Source of the DNA: Burkholderia ubonensis subsp. mesacidophila
Lineage (GTDB): Bacteria > Pseudomonadota > Gammaproteobacteria > Burkholderiales > Burkholderiaceae
Assembly (NCBI RefSeq): GCF_002097715.1
Contig: NZ_CP020738.1
Coordinates: 2,108,001 to 2,172,000 of the forward strand
Length of the DNA stretch: 64,000 nucleotides
Direction of reading: 5' to 3'
The notes beneath the pieces are model-generated. The model did not search any database, had not been told where the DNA came from, and worked only from the letters and a program-made list of their open reading frames with translations. Position 1 is the first letter of the stretch. Each line of letters opens with the position of its first letter. This document shows, in pieces, positions 8,899 to 18,365 of this stretch. Position numbers and translations under genes: made by a program.

Positions 8899-9753
8899 AT
8901 GACCACTGAAGCAATAACCACGGATTCCCTCGCGGTCGCAGAGCGCGTGCGCGAGCTGATGACCCGCAACGGCATCGGCAAGCGGCAGCAGACCACCGAG
9001 CTGTGCCGCATCCTCGACCTCAGCTTTTCCCAGGGCCACCGCAAACTGCGCGGCAGCAGCCCGTGGACGCTCGCGCAGATCAAGAAAGTCGCCGAAGCGT
9101 ACGGCGAGCCCGCCGCGCAGCTGTTCGGCGCGCAGACGCTCGACCCCGGCATGGTCGGCGCGTATTCGCAGGAAGCCGTGCTGTACGCGGGCGTGGCCGA
9201 GATTCCGTGCACCGCCTGGATCGGCGCGCCGCTCGAAGCCGGCGCGCGGCCCGAGTTCGTCGCGTACGAGCAGAACGGCCACTGGCGCGTGCTGCGCCAT
9301 AGCGGCGTGCTCTACCAGAACGCGTACGACGTGCACAAGATCGAAATCTATCCGCGCCGCGCGGAGAGCGACAAACTGCTCGTCGCCGTGATCGACCCCG
9401 ATCGCGTCAGCGCGACCGAACTGTGCCGCTATCTCGAACGGCAAGGCTTCGCGACGGCCACGTTCGACGGCCTCACGGCATTCGTCGACGCGCTGCAGGG
9501 CCAGGCGTTCGACGCGGTCGTCACCGAATGGCTGTTCGACGACTGCACGGCCGCGACCGGGATCAAGGCGGTGCGCACGTCCGACAACCCCGGCGCGCCG
9601 ATCTTCGTGCTGACGGGCGACCTGCTCACCGGCCGCGCGAGCGAGGCGGACATCAGCGAAGTGATCCGCGCATTCGACGTGGTCTGCTACGAAAAACCCG
9701 CACGCATGGCGATCCTCAGCGCGGATCTCGCGAAACGGCTCGCGCGGAGCTGA
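8899..9753 (+). CDS. helix-turn-helix regulator with degenerate receiver-like C-terminal domain
   Basis: 284 residues. The N-terminus (about 10-75) is a DNA-binding-type domain with CRILDLSFSQGHRKLRGSS and TLAQIKKVAEAYGEP. The middle, 95-150, is unassigned. From about 155 the chain resembles a response-regulator receiver fold (LLVAVIDPDRVSATELCRYL, FDAVVTEWLFDD, APIFVLTGDLL, VVCYEKPARM). The aspartate expected after strand 3 is replaced by the T-E-W context, so phosphorylation is doubtful. It stands alone, so its targets are unknown. The ATG at 8899 has only a weak ribosome site. Confidence 0.65.
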   Translation: MTTEAITTDSLAVAERVRELMTRNGIGKRQQTTELCRILDLSFSQGHRKLRGSSPWTLAQIKKVAEAYGEPAAQLFGAQTLDPGMVGAYSQEAVLYAGVAEIPCTAWIGAPLEAGARPEFVAYEQNGHWRVLRHSGVLYQNAYDVHKIEIYPRRAESDKLLVAVIDPDRVSATELCRYLERQGFATATFDGLTAFVDALQGQAFDAVVTEWLFDDCTAATGIKAVRTSDNPGAPIFVLTGDLLTGRASEADISEVIRAFDVVCYEKPARMAILSADLAKRLARS

Positions 9754-9881
9754 GCGCCCCGCCCGCTCCCATCATCGGCCGGATGGCCAGCGCACACGCC
9801 GCGCCGCGGCGGCGAACGGGTTCCTCAGTACAATAGCCGCACCCGTTCACGCCCACGCCGGCAACCACCGCGTCCGACCTC

Positions 9882-11549
9882 ATGGCCCGCCTCATCCCCG
9901 ACGACTGGAAAAGCCTCGCCGCGACCGGCGCGGCGGAACGCGAGCGCGAGACGCTCGCCGCACTCGAACACGCGCTGCCGGACAGCTACACCGTGTACCA
10001 CGGCGTGCACTGGACCCGCGCCGAACAGGGTTTCTCGGTGTTCGGCGAAGCGGCGTTCGTCGTCGTCAGCCCGGCCGGGCGCGTCCTGCTGATCGAGCAG
10101 AAGGCGGGCTTCCTGCGCGAGACGCCGAAGGGGCTCGTCAAGGTCTACCTGCAGACCGAGCGCAACGTGCCGATCCAGCTCGCGCGCACGCAGGAGACGC
10201 TGCACCGCCGCCTGACCGCCGCGCTCGGCGCGGGCGTCTACGGCGTGGAGGCTTTGCTCTACTGTCCCGACTACACGATCCGCCAGGCCGCGATCGCGGG
10301 CGTCCCGTCCGACCGAATCGTCGACGCGACGCGCAAGGCGCAGCTCGCGCAGGTCATCCAGCAGATCCTGCCCGCCGACGAGCCGCGCGTCGCGAACGCG
10401 CCGAAGATCCATCACTTCCTCGCGGACGAGCTGGCGCTCACGCCCGATACGAGCGCGCTCGTCGGGCAGGCCGGCACGCTCGTCACGCGGCTGTCCGGCG
10501 GCCTCGCCGAATGGGCCCGCAAGCTCGAGTTCACGCCGTTCCGGCTGCGCGTCATCGGCACCGCGGGCTCGGGCAAGACGCAGCTCGCGGTGCAGGCGAT
10601 GCGCGACGCGATCGCCGCGGGCCGGCGCGTGCTCTACGTCTGCTTCAACCGGCCGCTCGCCGACTACATCGCGCGCATCGCGCCGCCCGGCGCGAAGATC
10701 GCGAACTACCACCAGCTGTGCGACTGGGTAGCGCGCGACGGCGGCTACACGCCGGATTTCGACGCGCCCGACGCGTTCGGGCGGCTCGAAGCGCGCTTCG
10801 CGGAAACGCCAGTGCCCGAGCGCTGGCGCGTCGACGTCCTGATCGTCGACGAGGGGCAGGATTTCCATCCGTCATGGGCGACCGCGCTGGAGCGGCTGCT
10901 CGCGCCGGACGGCGCGTGGTGGTGGCTGGAGGATCCGTTGCAGAACCTCTATATGCGCGAGCCGGTGGCGCTGCCGGGCTGGGTGTCGCTCAAGGCGCTC
11001 ACCAACTACCGCAGCCCGCGCGACCTGCTCGATTTCGTGCGCGACGTCGTCGGCCGCGTCGAGCCGCTTGCCGCCGAGCTGCGCTCGGGCAGCCCGTTCG
11101 ACGGCTCCGATCTCGTCGTGTCCGCCTACGGTGATGCGAACGCGTCGCCCGCCGCGCTGGCCGACGCGTGCATCGACGCGACCAAGCGCGCGATCACGCA
11201 GGCGCTGTCGCTCGGATTCCGCAAGCAGGACATCGCGGTGCTGTCGTACCGCGGGCGCGAAGGCTCGGCGCTCGCAGCGCTCGACCAGCTTGGGCCCCAC
11301 CAGGTCAAGCGCTTTACCGGCAAGTACGACCTGTTCGGCAACCCCGAATACCACGACGGCGACGTGCTGCTCGATTCGATCTATCGCTTCAAGGGGCAAT
11401 CGGCGCCGTGCGTGATCCTCACCGAGATCGACTTCGACACGCTCGACGCGCGCGCGGCCCGCAAGCTGTTCGTCGGCGCGACCCGCGCGACGATGAAGCT
11501 GCTGCTCGTCGCATCGGCGCGCGCGGCTGCGCAGCTCACGGGGGCGTAA
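9882..11549 (+). CDS. NERD-domain superfamily I DNA helicase
   Basis: 555 residues. The N-terminal ~110 residues form a NERD/nuclease-related domain (VYHGVHWTRAEQGFSVFGEAAFVVVSPAGRVLLIEQKAG, read as two blocks). An ATPase follows, with Walker A GTAGSGKT near 226-233, Walker B VDEGQDF near 322-327, and motifs IYRFKGQSAPCVIL and LFVGATRATMKL of the UvrD/Rep type near the end. Proteins of this build are DNA-repair or defence helicases; the role here is unknown. The gene stands alone, is preceded by a 128-bp gap, and is convergent with the chemoreceptor gene. Confidence 0.8.
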   Translation: MARLIPDDWKSLAATGAAERERETLAALEHALPDSYTVYHGVHWTRAEQGFSVFGEAAFVVVSPAGRVLLIEQKAGFLRETPKGLVKVYLQTERNVPIQLARTQETLHRRLTAALGAGVYGVEALLYCPDYTIRQAAIAGVPSDRIVDATRKAQLAQVIQQILPADEPRVANAPKIHHFLADELALTPDTSALVGQAGTLVTRLSGGLAEWARKLEFTPFRLRVIGTAGSGKTQLAVQAMRDAIAAGRRVLYVCFNRPLADYIARIAPPGAKIANYHQLCDWVARDGGYTPDFDAPDAFGRLEARFAETPVPERWRVDVLIVDEGQDFHPSWATALERLLAPDGAWWWLEDPLQNLYMREPVALPGWVSLKALTNYRSPRDLLDFVRDVVGRVEPLAAELRSGSPFDGSDLVVSAYGDANASPAALADACIDATKRAITQALSLGFRKQDIAVLSYRGREGSALAALDQLGPHQVKRFTGKYDLFGNPEYHDGDVLLDSIYRFKGQSAPCVILTEIDFDTLDARAARKLFVGATRATMKLLLVASARAAAQLTGA

Positions 11550-11687
11550 GGCGGTTGCCCGGACAGGGCTGGCTGGTGGATGGGCGCCGATCGGGATCGG
11601 GCGCGTGTGGGGGAAACCGGCCGGTTGGGCTTGGTTGAACCAGTAAGGTCGACCGCTTGGTCCGGTTCAGTCCGGCCGGCTGGATTC

Positions 11688-11731
11688 GCCTGACCGGCCA
11701 TGCACGGCCGGTCAGGCACGGCCGGTCAGGC
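11688..11731. terminator. hairpin with tandem 14-nt repeat between convergent genes
   Basis: GCCTGACCGGCC (11688-11699) pairs perfectly with GGCCGGTCAGGC (11706-11717) around the loop ATGCAC. The 14-mer ACGGCCGGTCAGGC occurs twice in tandem (11704-11717 and 11718-11731), so the left arm can pair with either copy. It sits between the helicase and chemoreceptor 3' ends and probably acts as a bidirectional terminator. Confidence 0.55.
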
Positions 11732-11749
11732 AGCGTCAGTCGAACCCGC

Positions 11750-13309
11750 TTACGCGACGCGGAACGCGCCGACCGCGCGGCGCAGGCCATCGGCCTGCTC
11801 TTCAAGCGACGCGGCCGCGGCAGCCGCCTCTTCGACGAGCGCCGCGTTCTGCTGCGACACCTGATCCATCTGCGACACCGCGAGGTTCACCTGCTCGATC
11901 CCGTCGCGCTGTTCGTTCGACGCCGCCGCGATCTCGGTCATGATGCTGGTCACGCGCGCGATCGCCTGCTGGATGTCCTGCATCGTCGTGCCGGCCACGC
12001 CGACGAGCCGCGAGCCGTTCGCGACGCGCTCGACCGATTCGCCGATCAGCGTGCGGATCTCCTTCGCCGCGGTGGCCGAGCGCTGCGCGAGCGTGCGCAC
12101 CTCGCCCGCGACCACCGCGAAGCCGCGGCCCTGCTCGCCCGCGCGCGCCGCTTCCACGGCGGCATTCAGCGCGAGGATGTTGGTCTGGAACGCGATCCCT
12201 TCGATCGTGCCGATGATGTCGGCGACCTTCTGCGAGCTCTGGTCGATCTCGTTCATCGTGCCGATCACCTCGCTGACGACCGTCGCCCCCTTCGACGCGA
12301 TCTGGGACGCGCTGTCCGCGCACGCCTGCGCTTCGGCCGCGTTATCGGCGTTCTGCTTCACCGTCGCCGTCAGCTGCTCCATGCTCGCGGCCGTCTCCTC
12401 GAGTGCGGCGGCCTGCTCCTCGGTGCGCTGCGACAGGTCGGTGTTGCCGGCGGCGATCTGGTGCGTCGCGGTGACGATCGCCTCGGAACCCCGCGTGACC
12501 TGGCGCACGGTGTCGGCGAGGCTGGACTGCATGCCCTGCACGCCCTTGACCAGTTCGGCCATCTCGTCGCGCGACGCCCAGCGCACTTCCGAGGTCAGGT
12601 CGCCGTCCGACAGGCGGCGGAAGTGCGTCAGCAACCGGGCAAGCGGCTGCGAGATCGCGAAATGCAGGCCGATCGCGCAGCCGAGGCACGCGGCGATGCC
12701 GAACGCGATGCCGGCGACCGCGCCGGCGCGCAGCCATGCGTAATACGTCTGCGCGGTGTCGAACACCTCCTTGCCCTGTGCCGCCTGGAAGTTGTCGAGC
12801 GCATCGGTCGCCTGCGTGAGCGCGACCGACAGCGGCGGCGCAACCGTCATCAGCAGCCGGTCGGCCTCGTCGCGGCGGCCGGTCCGGATCGCGTCGGCCA
12901 TCGGCTTGAGCGCCTGCCCGATCAGCGCCTGGCGCGCGGCGTCCGTGCGGCTGGCAAGCGCGCTCTCGTCGCCGTCGTGCGGCATCGCCGCGTAGGTACG
13001 CCACGCGGCGTCCGCCTTCGCGAGGTAGTTGTCCGCCTTCGTCAGCAGATCCGGCACTTCGGGCGCCTCGGGATGCAGCATCGCGCGATCGAGCGTCGTG
13101 CGCACGATCGTCAGGTTCAGGGTCGACGCGGAAAGCGCGGTCTTCGAGGCCAGCTGGCCGTTATACGCCTCGTCGAGCGCGCGGTTCGAGCTTTGCATGC
13201 CGGCAAGGCCGATCAGCCCGGAAATGACGAGCAGGCCGGCAACCAGGCCAAGCGTGGAGAAGATCCGGGTCCGGATCGAGAATCGGGAAAACAGGGCGTT
13301 CAGGTTCAT
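11750..13309 (-). CDS. methyl-accepting chemotaxis protein
   Basis: Inner-membrane chemoreceptor of 519 residues from ATG 13309. TM1 is about residues 14-36 (IFSTLGLVAGLLVISGLIGL) and TM2 about 195-215 (GIAFGIAACLGCAIGL), enclosing a periplasmic four-helix sensor with YNGQLASKTALSAS. HAMP follows, then the coiled-coil signalling domain with the hairpin tip EGIAFQTNILALNAAVEAAR and GRGFAVVAGEVRTLAQRSA. The C-terminus VGAFRVA has no CheR-docking pentapeptide. The ligand is unknown and no che genes are near. Confidence 0.92.
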   Translation of the reverse strand: MNLNALFSRFSIRTRIFSTLGLVAGLLVISGLIGLAGMQSSNRALDEAYNGQLASKTALSASTLNLTIVRTTLDRAMLHPEAPEVPDLLTKADNYLAKADAAWRTYAAMPHDGDESALASRTDAARQALIGQALKPMADAIRTGRRDEADRLLMTVAPPLSVALTQATDALDNFQAAQGKEVFDTAQTYYAWLRAGAVAGIAFGIAACLGCAIGLHFAISQPLARLLTHFRRLSDGDLTSEVRWASRDEMAELVKGVQGMQSSLADTVRQVTRGSEAIVTATHQIAAGNTDLSQRTEEQAAALEETAASMEQLTATVKQNADNAAEAQACADSASQIASKGATVVSEVIGTMNEIDQSSQKVADIIGTIEGIAFQTNILALNAAVEAARAGEQGRGFAVVAGEVRTLAQRSATAAKEIRTLIGESVERVANGSRLVGVAGTTMQDIQQAIARVTSIMTEIAAASNEQRDGIEQVNLAVSQMDQVSQQNAALVEEAAAAAASLEEQADGLRRAVGAFRVA

Positions 13310-13485
13310 GACGGAACGTGGGCGGTAAAAAAAAGTCTCGCGGCGATCGGTGCGCGGCATTTTGTATTACGGATTGCCTGCAGAAAACTTGAGTCCGGCC
13401 CCCTTTCATTCCGTGATTTACGTCAAATTCGGCGTCGGGCATCGCCTTCTTGTTACGCCTGAAACAATTCAGGGATAAGCAGAAA

Positions 13486-13514
13486 TTGACTAGGCAACCT
13501 TTAGCCCCTATATT
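13486..13514 (+). promoter_or_regulatory. sigma-70 promoter of the DHA2 exporter
   Basis: TTGACT (13486-13491) and TATATT (13509-13514) with a 17-nt spacer match the sigma-70 consensus closely. The expected start of transcription, about 13521, lies 28 bases before the ATG at 13549. Confidence 0.7.
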
Positions 13515-13548
13515 TTCGGGCAATTCACTGCCATGGCAGATATCCCCC

Positions 13549-15063
13549 ATGCAAACCGAAACCGTTCCGCGCACGCCGACCGCCGACGCAGCTCGCAGCG
13601 ACACGCCCGTGGGGCTGATCATCGCCGCGTTGCTGCTTGTGATGCTGCTGTCCGCGCTCGACCAGACCATCGTGTCCACCGCGCTGCCGACGATCGTCGG
13701 CGAGCTCGGCGGGCTCGACCAGCTGTCGTGGGTCGTGACCGCGTACCTGCTGTCGTCCACCGTCGTGCTGCCACTGTACGGCAAGCTCGGCGACCTGTAC
13801 GGCCGCAAGATCGTGCTGCAGGCGGCGATCGTGCTGTTCCTCGCCGGCTCGGTGCTCTGCGGCGTCGCGCAGGACATGACACAGCTGATCCTGCTGCGCG
13901 CGCTGCAGGGGCTCGGCGGCGGCGGCCTGATGGTCGTCACGATGGCCGCGATCGGCGACCTGATCCCGCCCGACGAGCGCGGCCGCTACCAGGGGATGTT
14001 CGGCGGCGTGTACGGCCTCGCGACGATCATCGGGCCGCTGCTCGGCGGCTTCCTCGTCGAGCACCTGTCGTGGCGCTGGATCTTCTACATCAACCTGCCG
14101 CTCGGCTTCGTCGCGCTCGCAGTGATCGGCGTCGCGTTCAAGCCGCACGCCGCGCACGTGAAGCACCGGATCGACTACCTGGGCGCCGCGTTCCTCGCGA
14201 CCGCCCTCACCTGCATCATCCTGTTCACGAGCGAAGGCGGCTCGCTGCTGCCGTGGTCATCGCCGCAGCTGTGGATGACGCTCGTGCTCGGCGTCGTCGC
14301 GATCGGCGGGTTCGTCTATGAGGAGCGGCTCGCCGCTGAGCCGATCATGCCGCTCGCGCTGTTCCGCCATCGCACCTTCGTGCTGTGCAGCCTGATCGGC
14401 TTCGTCGTCGGCGTCGCGCTGTTCGGCTCGGTCACGTTCATTCCGCTGTACCTGCAGGTCGTGAAGGGCTCGACACCGTCGCAGGCCGGGATGCAGTTGC
14501 TGCCGATGATGGGCGGGATGCTCGCGATGTCGGTGGCGAGCGGTCGCCTGATCTCGCGGTTCGGCCGCTATCGCGCGTTTCCGATCGCGGGGACGCTGGT
14601 CGGCGGCGTCGCGATGGCGCTGCTGTCCACGCTGTCGCTCGACACGCCGCTGCACACGATGTACGGCTACATGGCGCTGCTCGGCATCGGGCTCGGGATG
14701 GTGATGCCGGTGCTCGTGCTCGCGGTGCAGAACACGATCGATTTCCGCCACATGGGCGTCGCGACGTCGGGCGTCACGCTGTTCCGCTCGATCGGCGGCT
14801 CGCTCGGCGTCGCGGCGTTCGGCGCGCTGTTCTCGAACGGGCTGCAGACGCGGCTCGCGAATACGCTGCCGGCCGGCGCCGAGCTGCCGGCATCGCTCGG
14901 CCCCGCCGCCGTGCACCGGTTGCCGGACGCGGTGCGCGACGCATACCTGCATGCGTTCGCGGGGTCGCTGCACGTCGTGTATCTCGCGGCGTCGGCGGTG
15001 ATCGCGATCGCGTTCGTGCTCGCGTGGTTCGTCGAGGATGCGCCGCTGCGCAAGCGCGCGTAA
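13549..15063 (+). CDS. MFS multidrug exporter, DHA2 (EmrB/QacA) family
   Basis: Inner-membrane proton-coupled exporter of 504 residues with about 14 membrane segments, as in the DHA2 family. TM1 carries LSALDQTIVSTALPTI, followed by motif A GKLGDLYGRK and the antiporter motif C region (GPLLGGFLVEHLSWRWIF). The start ATG 13549 follows a good promoter; the longer reading adds an unlikely leader. No membrane-fusion partner (EmrA) or adjacent regulator is present, so substrate and induction are unknown. Confidence 0.88.
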   Translation: MQTETVPRTPTADAARSDTPVGLIIAALLLVMLLSALDQTIVSTALPTIVGELGGLDQLSWVVTAYLLSSTVVLPLYGKLGDLYGRKIVLQAAIVLFLAGSVLCGVAQDMTQLILLRALQGLGGGGLMVVTMAAIGDLIPPDERGRYQGMFGGVYGLATIIGPLLGGFLVEHLSWRWIFYINLPLGFVALAVIGVAFKPHAAHVKHRIDYLGAAFLATALTCIILFTSEGGSLLPWSSPQLWMTLVLGVVAIGGFVYEERLAAEPIMPLALFRHRTFVLCSLIGFVVGVALFGSVTFIPLYLQVVKGSTPSQAGMQLLPMMGGMLAMSVASGRLISRFGRYRAFPIAGTLVGGVAMALLSTLSLDTPLHTMYGYMALLGIGLGMVMPVLVLAVQNTIDFRHMGVATSGVTLFRSIGGSLGVAAFGALFSNGLQTRLANTLPAGAELPASLGPAAVHRLPDAVRDAYLHAFAGSLHVVYLAASAVIAIAFVLAWFVEDAPLRKRA

Positions 15064-15098
15064 GCGGGTAAGCGGGTAAGCGGGCAGGCGGCCTGCCC
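15061..15098. terminator. triplicated 8-mer and hairpin after the exporter
   Basis: TAAGCGGG is repeated three times in tandem (15061-15084), the first copy containing the stop codon. It runs into a hairpin GGGCAGG (15082-15088), loop CGG, CCTGCCC (15092-15098). Both arms serve the convergent exporter and quinone oxidoreductase genes. Confidence 0.5.
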
Positions 15099-15107
15099 CG
15101 CGCCCCG

Positions 15108-16106
15108 TCACGGCACCAGCACTACCGCCCCCGTCGTCGCCCGCGCTTCCAGCATCCGGTGCGCATCGGCCGCCTGTTCGAGCGGCAGCCGCGCGCCGAT
15201 CTCGACGTGCATCCCGCCCGCCAGCCGCTCGAGCGTCACGCGCGCGGCTTCCCGATAGCCGGCCACGTCCCGCGCGATGAAGCCGAGCACGCTCGGCCGC
15301 GCAAGTGCGATCGAACGCGCCGGCCCCAGTTCGTCGAGGTCGAAGGTCTGCCGTGCGCCGATCGCGGCCACCTGCCCGATGCTCGCGACCATTCCGAACG
15401 GCCTGACCGCGCCGAGCGTGCGCGTCAGCACGTCGCCGCCGATCCCGTCGATCGCATAATCGACGCCCGCGCCGCCGCCGAACGCGCGCGCGGCCGCGAC
15501 GAAATCGTCGTCGCGATAGTCGACGACCGCTTCCGCGCCGTGCGCCCGCGCGAGCGCCGCCTTCGCGGCCGACCCGACCGTGCCGATCACCCGCGCGCCA
15601 AGCGCGCGCGCCCACTGCGTGGCGAGCAGCCCGACGCCGCCGGCCGCCGCATGCACGAGCACCGTGTCGCCCGCGCGGACCTGCCGGACCCGATGCATCA
15701 GCATGTAGACCGTGATCCCTTTCAGCAGCCCGGCAGCAGCCGCCTCGTCGCTCAGCGTGTCGGGCACGGGCAGCACGCGCTCGGCCGACAGCGTGCGAAG
15801 GGTCGCGTAGCTGCCGGTCGGCAGTCCCGCGTACGCGACGCGCTGGCCCGGCACGAGATCCGTCACGCCGGGACCGACCGCGTCGATCACGCCGGCCGCC
15901 TCGACGCCGAGCGCGTCCGGCAACGCGGGCAGCGCGTGTGCGCCGGTCCGGAAATAGATGTCGACGAAATTCACGCCGACGGCGGTCTGGCGAATCCGCA
16001 CCTCGCCGGCGCCGGGCAGCGCGACGGGCGCATCCACGCGGCGCAGCACGCCGGCGTCGCCGTAACGATCGATCCCGATCCGGATGGCAGTGGCAGCTTG
16101 GGTCAT
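15108..16106 (-). CDS. zinc-independent MDR-family quinone oxidoreductase
   Basis: 332 residues from ATG 16106, preceded by GAGGAA. It belongs to the quinone-oxidoreductase branch of medium-chain dehydrogenases, which use NADPH to reduce quinones or enones. It shows GVNFVDIYFRTGAH, the nucleotide-binding segment VLVHAAAGGVGLLATQWA, and no zinc-ligand cysteine cluster. It is divergent from the LysR gene at 16190, which is probably its regulator. Confidence 0.87.
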   Translation of the reverse strand: MTQAATAIRIGIDRYGDAGVLRRVDAPVALPGAGEVRIRQTAVGVNFVDIYFRTGAHALPALPDALGVEAAGVIDAVGPGVTDLVPGQRVAYAGLPTGSYATLRTLSAERVLPVPDTLSDEAAAAGLLKGITVYMLMHRVRQVRAGDTVLVHAAAGGVGLLATQWARALGARVIGTVGSAAKAALARAHGAEAVVDYRDDDFVAAARAFGGGAGVDYAIDGIGGDVLTRTLGAVRPFGMVASIGQVAAIGARQTFDLDELGPARSIALARPSVLGFIARDVAGYREAARVTLERLAGGMHVEIGARLPLEQAADAHRMLEARATTGAVVLVP

Positions 16107-16189
16107 GACGTTCCTCGCAATCGAATGAAGTGATGCGATGATCCCATCGTGCATAATCGAGCGGAATTCACGATTGACGACCAACTACT

Positions 16190-17137
16190 GTGCAAAATTC
16201 GACAGATGATGCGACGACCTCTGCGCCGCCGATGAGCTGGGACGACATCCGCTATTTCCTCGCGGTGATGCGCGGCGGCAGCCTGTCGGCGGCCGCGCGG
16301 TCGCTGCAGGTCCAGCATTCGACGGTCGCGCGGCGCATCGACGCGCTGGAAACCGCGCTCGGCATCCGCCTGTTCGACCGGCTGCCGCGCGGCTGGCCGC
16401 CGACCGACGAGGGCCTGCACCTCGCCGAGCATGCGGCGCGCCTCGAAGCCGACGCCCATGCGTTCGCGCGCGCCGCGCAGGGGGCAGCAGCGCTCGACGG
16501 CGTCGTGCGCGTGTCGGCGTCGCCGGTGTTCGCCAGCCACTTCCTTGCGCCGCGTCTCGCTCGCGCGCAGCGCGCGTGGCCGGCGCTGCGGATCGACCTG
16601 ATGGGCGAGATGCACGCGGCCAACCTGTATGCGCGCGAAGCCGATCTGGCGGTGCGCCTGTCGCGGCCGAGCGAACCGGGGCTCGCCGCGCGCCGGCTCG
16701 GCACGATGCGCTTCGCGCTGTGCGCGTCGTCCGAATGGGCGGCCGCCCCGCCCGACACGTGGCCGTTCCTCGGCTACGACGACGCGCTCGCGCAGACGCC
16801 GCAGCAGCAATGGCTCGAACGCTTCGCGGCCGGGCGCCGCTTCGCGTTCATCGCAAACGACCTCGCGGCGCTGCATCGCGCGTGCCTGGCCGGCGCGGGC
16901 GTCGCGCTGCTGCCGCGGTTTCTGGTCGATGATCCGGCGATCGATTCCGTGACGGCGGCGCCTGCCCCCGGCAGGCTCGCGCCCGCGGCGCTCGTCGAGC
17001 TGACCTCCGCGCCGCGCTGCGACATCGAACGCGAGATCTGGCTCGTCGTGCACCCCGACGTGCGCCGGTCACCGCGCGTGCAGCGCGTTGCGGACGCGAT
17101 CGCGGATGCGGTGCGCGCGGCGGACGGGCAGCTCTGA
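16190..17137 (+). CDS. LysR-family transcriptional regulator
   Basis: 315 residues. The winged helix-turn-helix lies at about 15-75 (SWDDIRYFLAVMRGGSLSAAA, TVARRIDALETALGIRLFDR), followed by a periplasmic-binding-type effector domain. The start is uncertain: GTG 16190 or the in-frame ATG 16232. The 83-bp divergent spacer to the quinone oxidoreductase contains TCGTG (16147-16151) and its complement CACGA (16169-16173), a plausible LysR-type binding site. It likely regulates that neighbour; the inducer is unknown. Confidence 0.88.
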   Translation: MQNSTDDATTSAPPMSWDDIRYFLAVMRGGSLSAAARSLQVQHSTVARRIDALETALGIRLFDRLPRGWPPTDEGLHLAEHAARLEADAHAFARAAQGAAALDGVVRVSASPVFASHFLAPRLARAQRAWPALRIDLMGEMHAANLYAREADLAVRLSRPSEPGLAARRLGTMRFALCASSEWAAAPPDTWPFLGYDDALAQTPQQQWLERFAAGRRFAFIANDLAALHRACLAGAGVALLPRFLVDDPAIDSVTAAPAPGRLAPAALVELTSAPRCDIEREIWLVVHPDVRRSPRVQRVADAIADAVRAADGQL

Positions 17138-17149
17138 CGCCGCGGCCCG

Positions 17150-18277
17150 TCAGAACCGCTGCTGCAGACCGGCCATGATCCCCATCTGGTTCCGCCCCAT
17201 GCCGGCGGTTCCGCCGGCGGCGACCGCCTTGGCGGCCGTCGCGCTGTTCAGCATGTAGCCGACCGACGTATAGACGCGCGTCCGCTTCGACAGGAGATGG
17301 TTCGCGCGCCCGACCAGCAGGGTCGCGTTCGCGTTCGCGTCCGCGTGGCACGCCGGCCCGCGTTGCAGATAGCGCGTGCCTTGCGCGTCGAGCGACACCG
17401 TGGGCGTCAGCGTATAGGTGACGCCGGCGAAGAAGATGTCGGTCTGCAAATGGGTGGCCGCCGCAACGTTGTTCCGTATCCATCCCGCGCCGAACTTTGC
17501 GCGCCCCATCACCGCGTATCCGTCGACGACGCTGTGCGTACTCGTATACGCGCTGCTGTCGAGCGGCGCCGCTGCGCCCGCCCCGCCGCGCTTCACGTCG
17601 TAGGACGCCGCAACACCGAAGCGCGCCGCGTCGTATGCGACCAGCACCGTATATTGCCGGCACGCGAGCGGATTGCCCGGCACCTGCCCCGCGCAGCCGG
17701 TGGCCGACGGCCCCGCCGGCCCGGCGGCGTCGCGGCCGAAGCTGTAGGTGCCGCCGATCGTGAATCCCCGGAACTTGCCCAGGTAGCCGATCGCGTTGTC
17801 GCTGCGTGCATTCGGCAGATACGCGTCGAAGTTGCTCGGCGAATGAATCGACGGCCCGATGACGTCGGCGTTGGCGAGCGCATAGGCCGTCATGTTCATT
17901 TGCCTGCCGAGCGTGAGCGTTCCGTGATCGCTGCTCAGGCCCACGTTCGCCTGCCGGCCGAACAGCCGCCCGCCGTAATTGAACCCGCCCGTGCCGGGCT
18001 GGAAGCCGTTTTCCAGCACGAAGAACACCCGGTAGCCGCCGCCGACGTCTTCGGCACCTCTCACGCCCCACCGCGACGGCAATTCGCCGGTCAGATGCGG
18101 CATGCCCACCGCCGATCCGCCCTTCGCCGCATGGTTGTAGTACGAAACGCCGGTATCGACGATGCCGTACAGCGTCACACTGCCTTGTGCATGCGCGATG
18201 CCGGCTGCCGCCATCAGCGCCATTGCAAGCGCATTCCCCTTCACCATCGCCTTCAACGCCCCTGAATCGATATGCAT
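17150..18277 (-). CDS. Gram-negative trimeric porin
   Basis: Outer-membrane general porin of 375 residues, usual for Burkholderiales porins. A signal peptide ends at AHA (about 30), after which mature QGSVTLYGIVDTGVSYYN begins as typical beta-strand 1. The protein ends in LQQRF with the C-terminal phenylalanine needed for BAM assembly. ATG 18277 was chosen; an ATG ten codons later is possible. It follows the AAHS transporter by 88 bp on the same strand, so the two may form an uptake unit for an aromatic acid. Confidence 0.9.
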   Translation of the reverse strand: MHIDSGALKAMVKGNALAMALMAAAGIAHAQGSVTLYGIVDTGVSYYNHAAKGGSAVGMPHLTGELPSRWGVRGAEDVGGGYRVFFVLENGFQPGTGGFNYGGRLFGRQANVGLSSDHGTLTLGRQMNMTAYALANADVIGPSIHSPSNFDAYLPNARSDNAIGYLGKFRGFTIGGTYSFGRDAAGPAGPSATGCAGQVPGNPLACRQYTVLVAYDAARFGVAASYDVKRGGAGAAAPLDSSAYTSTHSVVDGYAVMGRAKFGAGWIRNNVAAATHLQTDIFFAGVTYTLTPTVSLDAQGTRYLQRGPACHADANANATLLVGRANHLLSKRTRVYTSVGYMLNSATAAKAVAAGGTAGMGRNQMGIMAGLQQRF

Positions 18278-18365
18278 GACTGAGTTTTTCCATGAGACAA
18301 ACGACGCAGCGTTGCCGCGCGCGATCGGCCGCCGGCCTCGCGCCGGCGCCCCGCCGATCTGCCGC

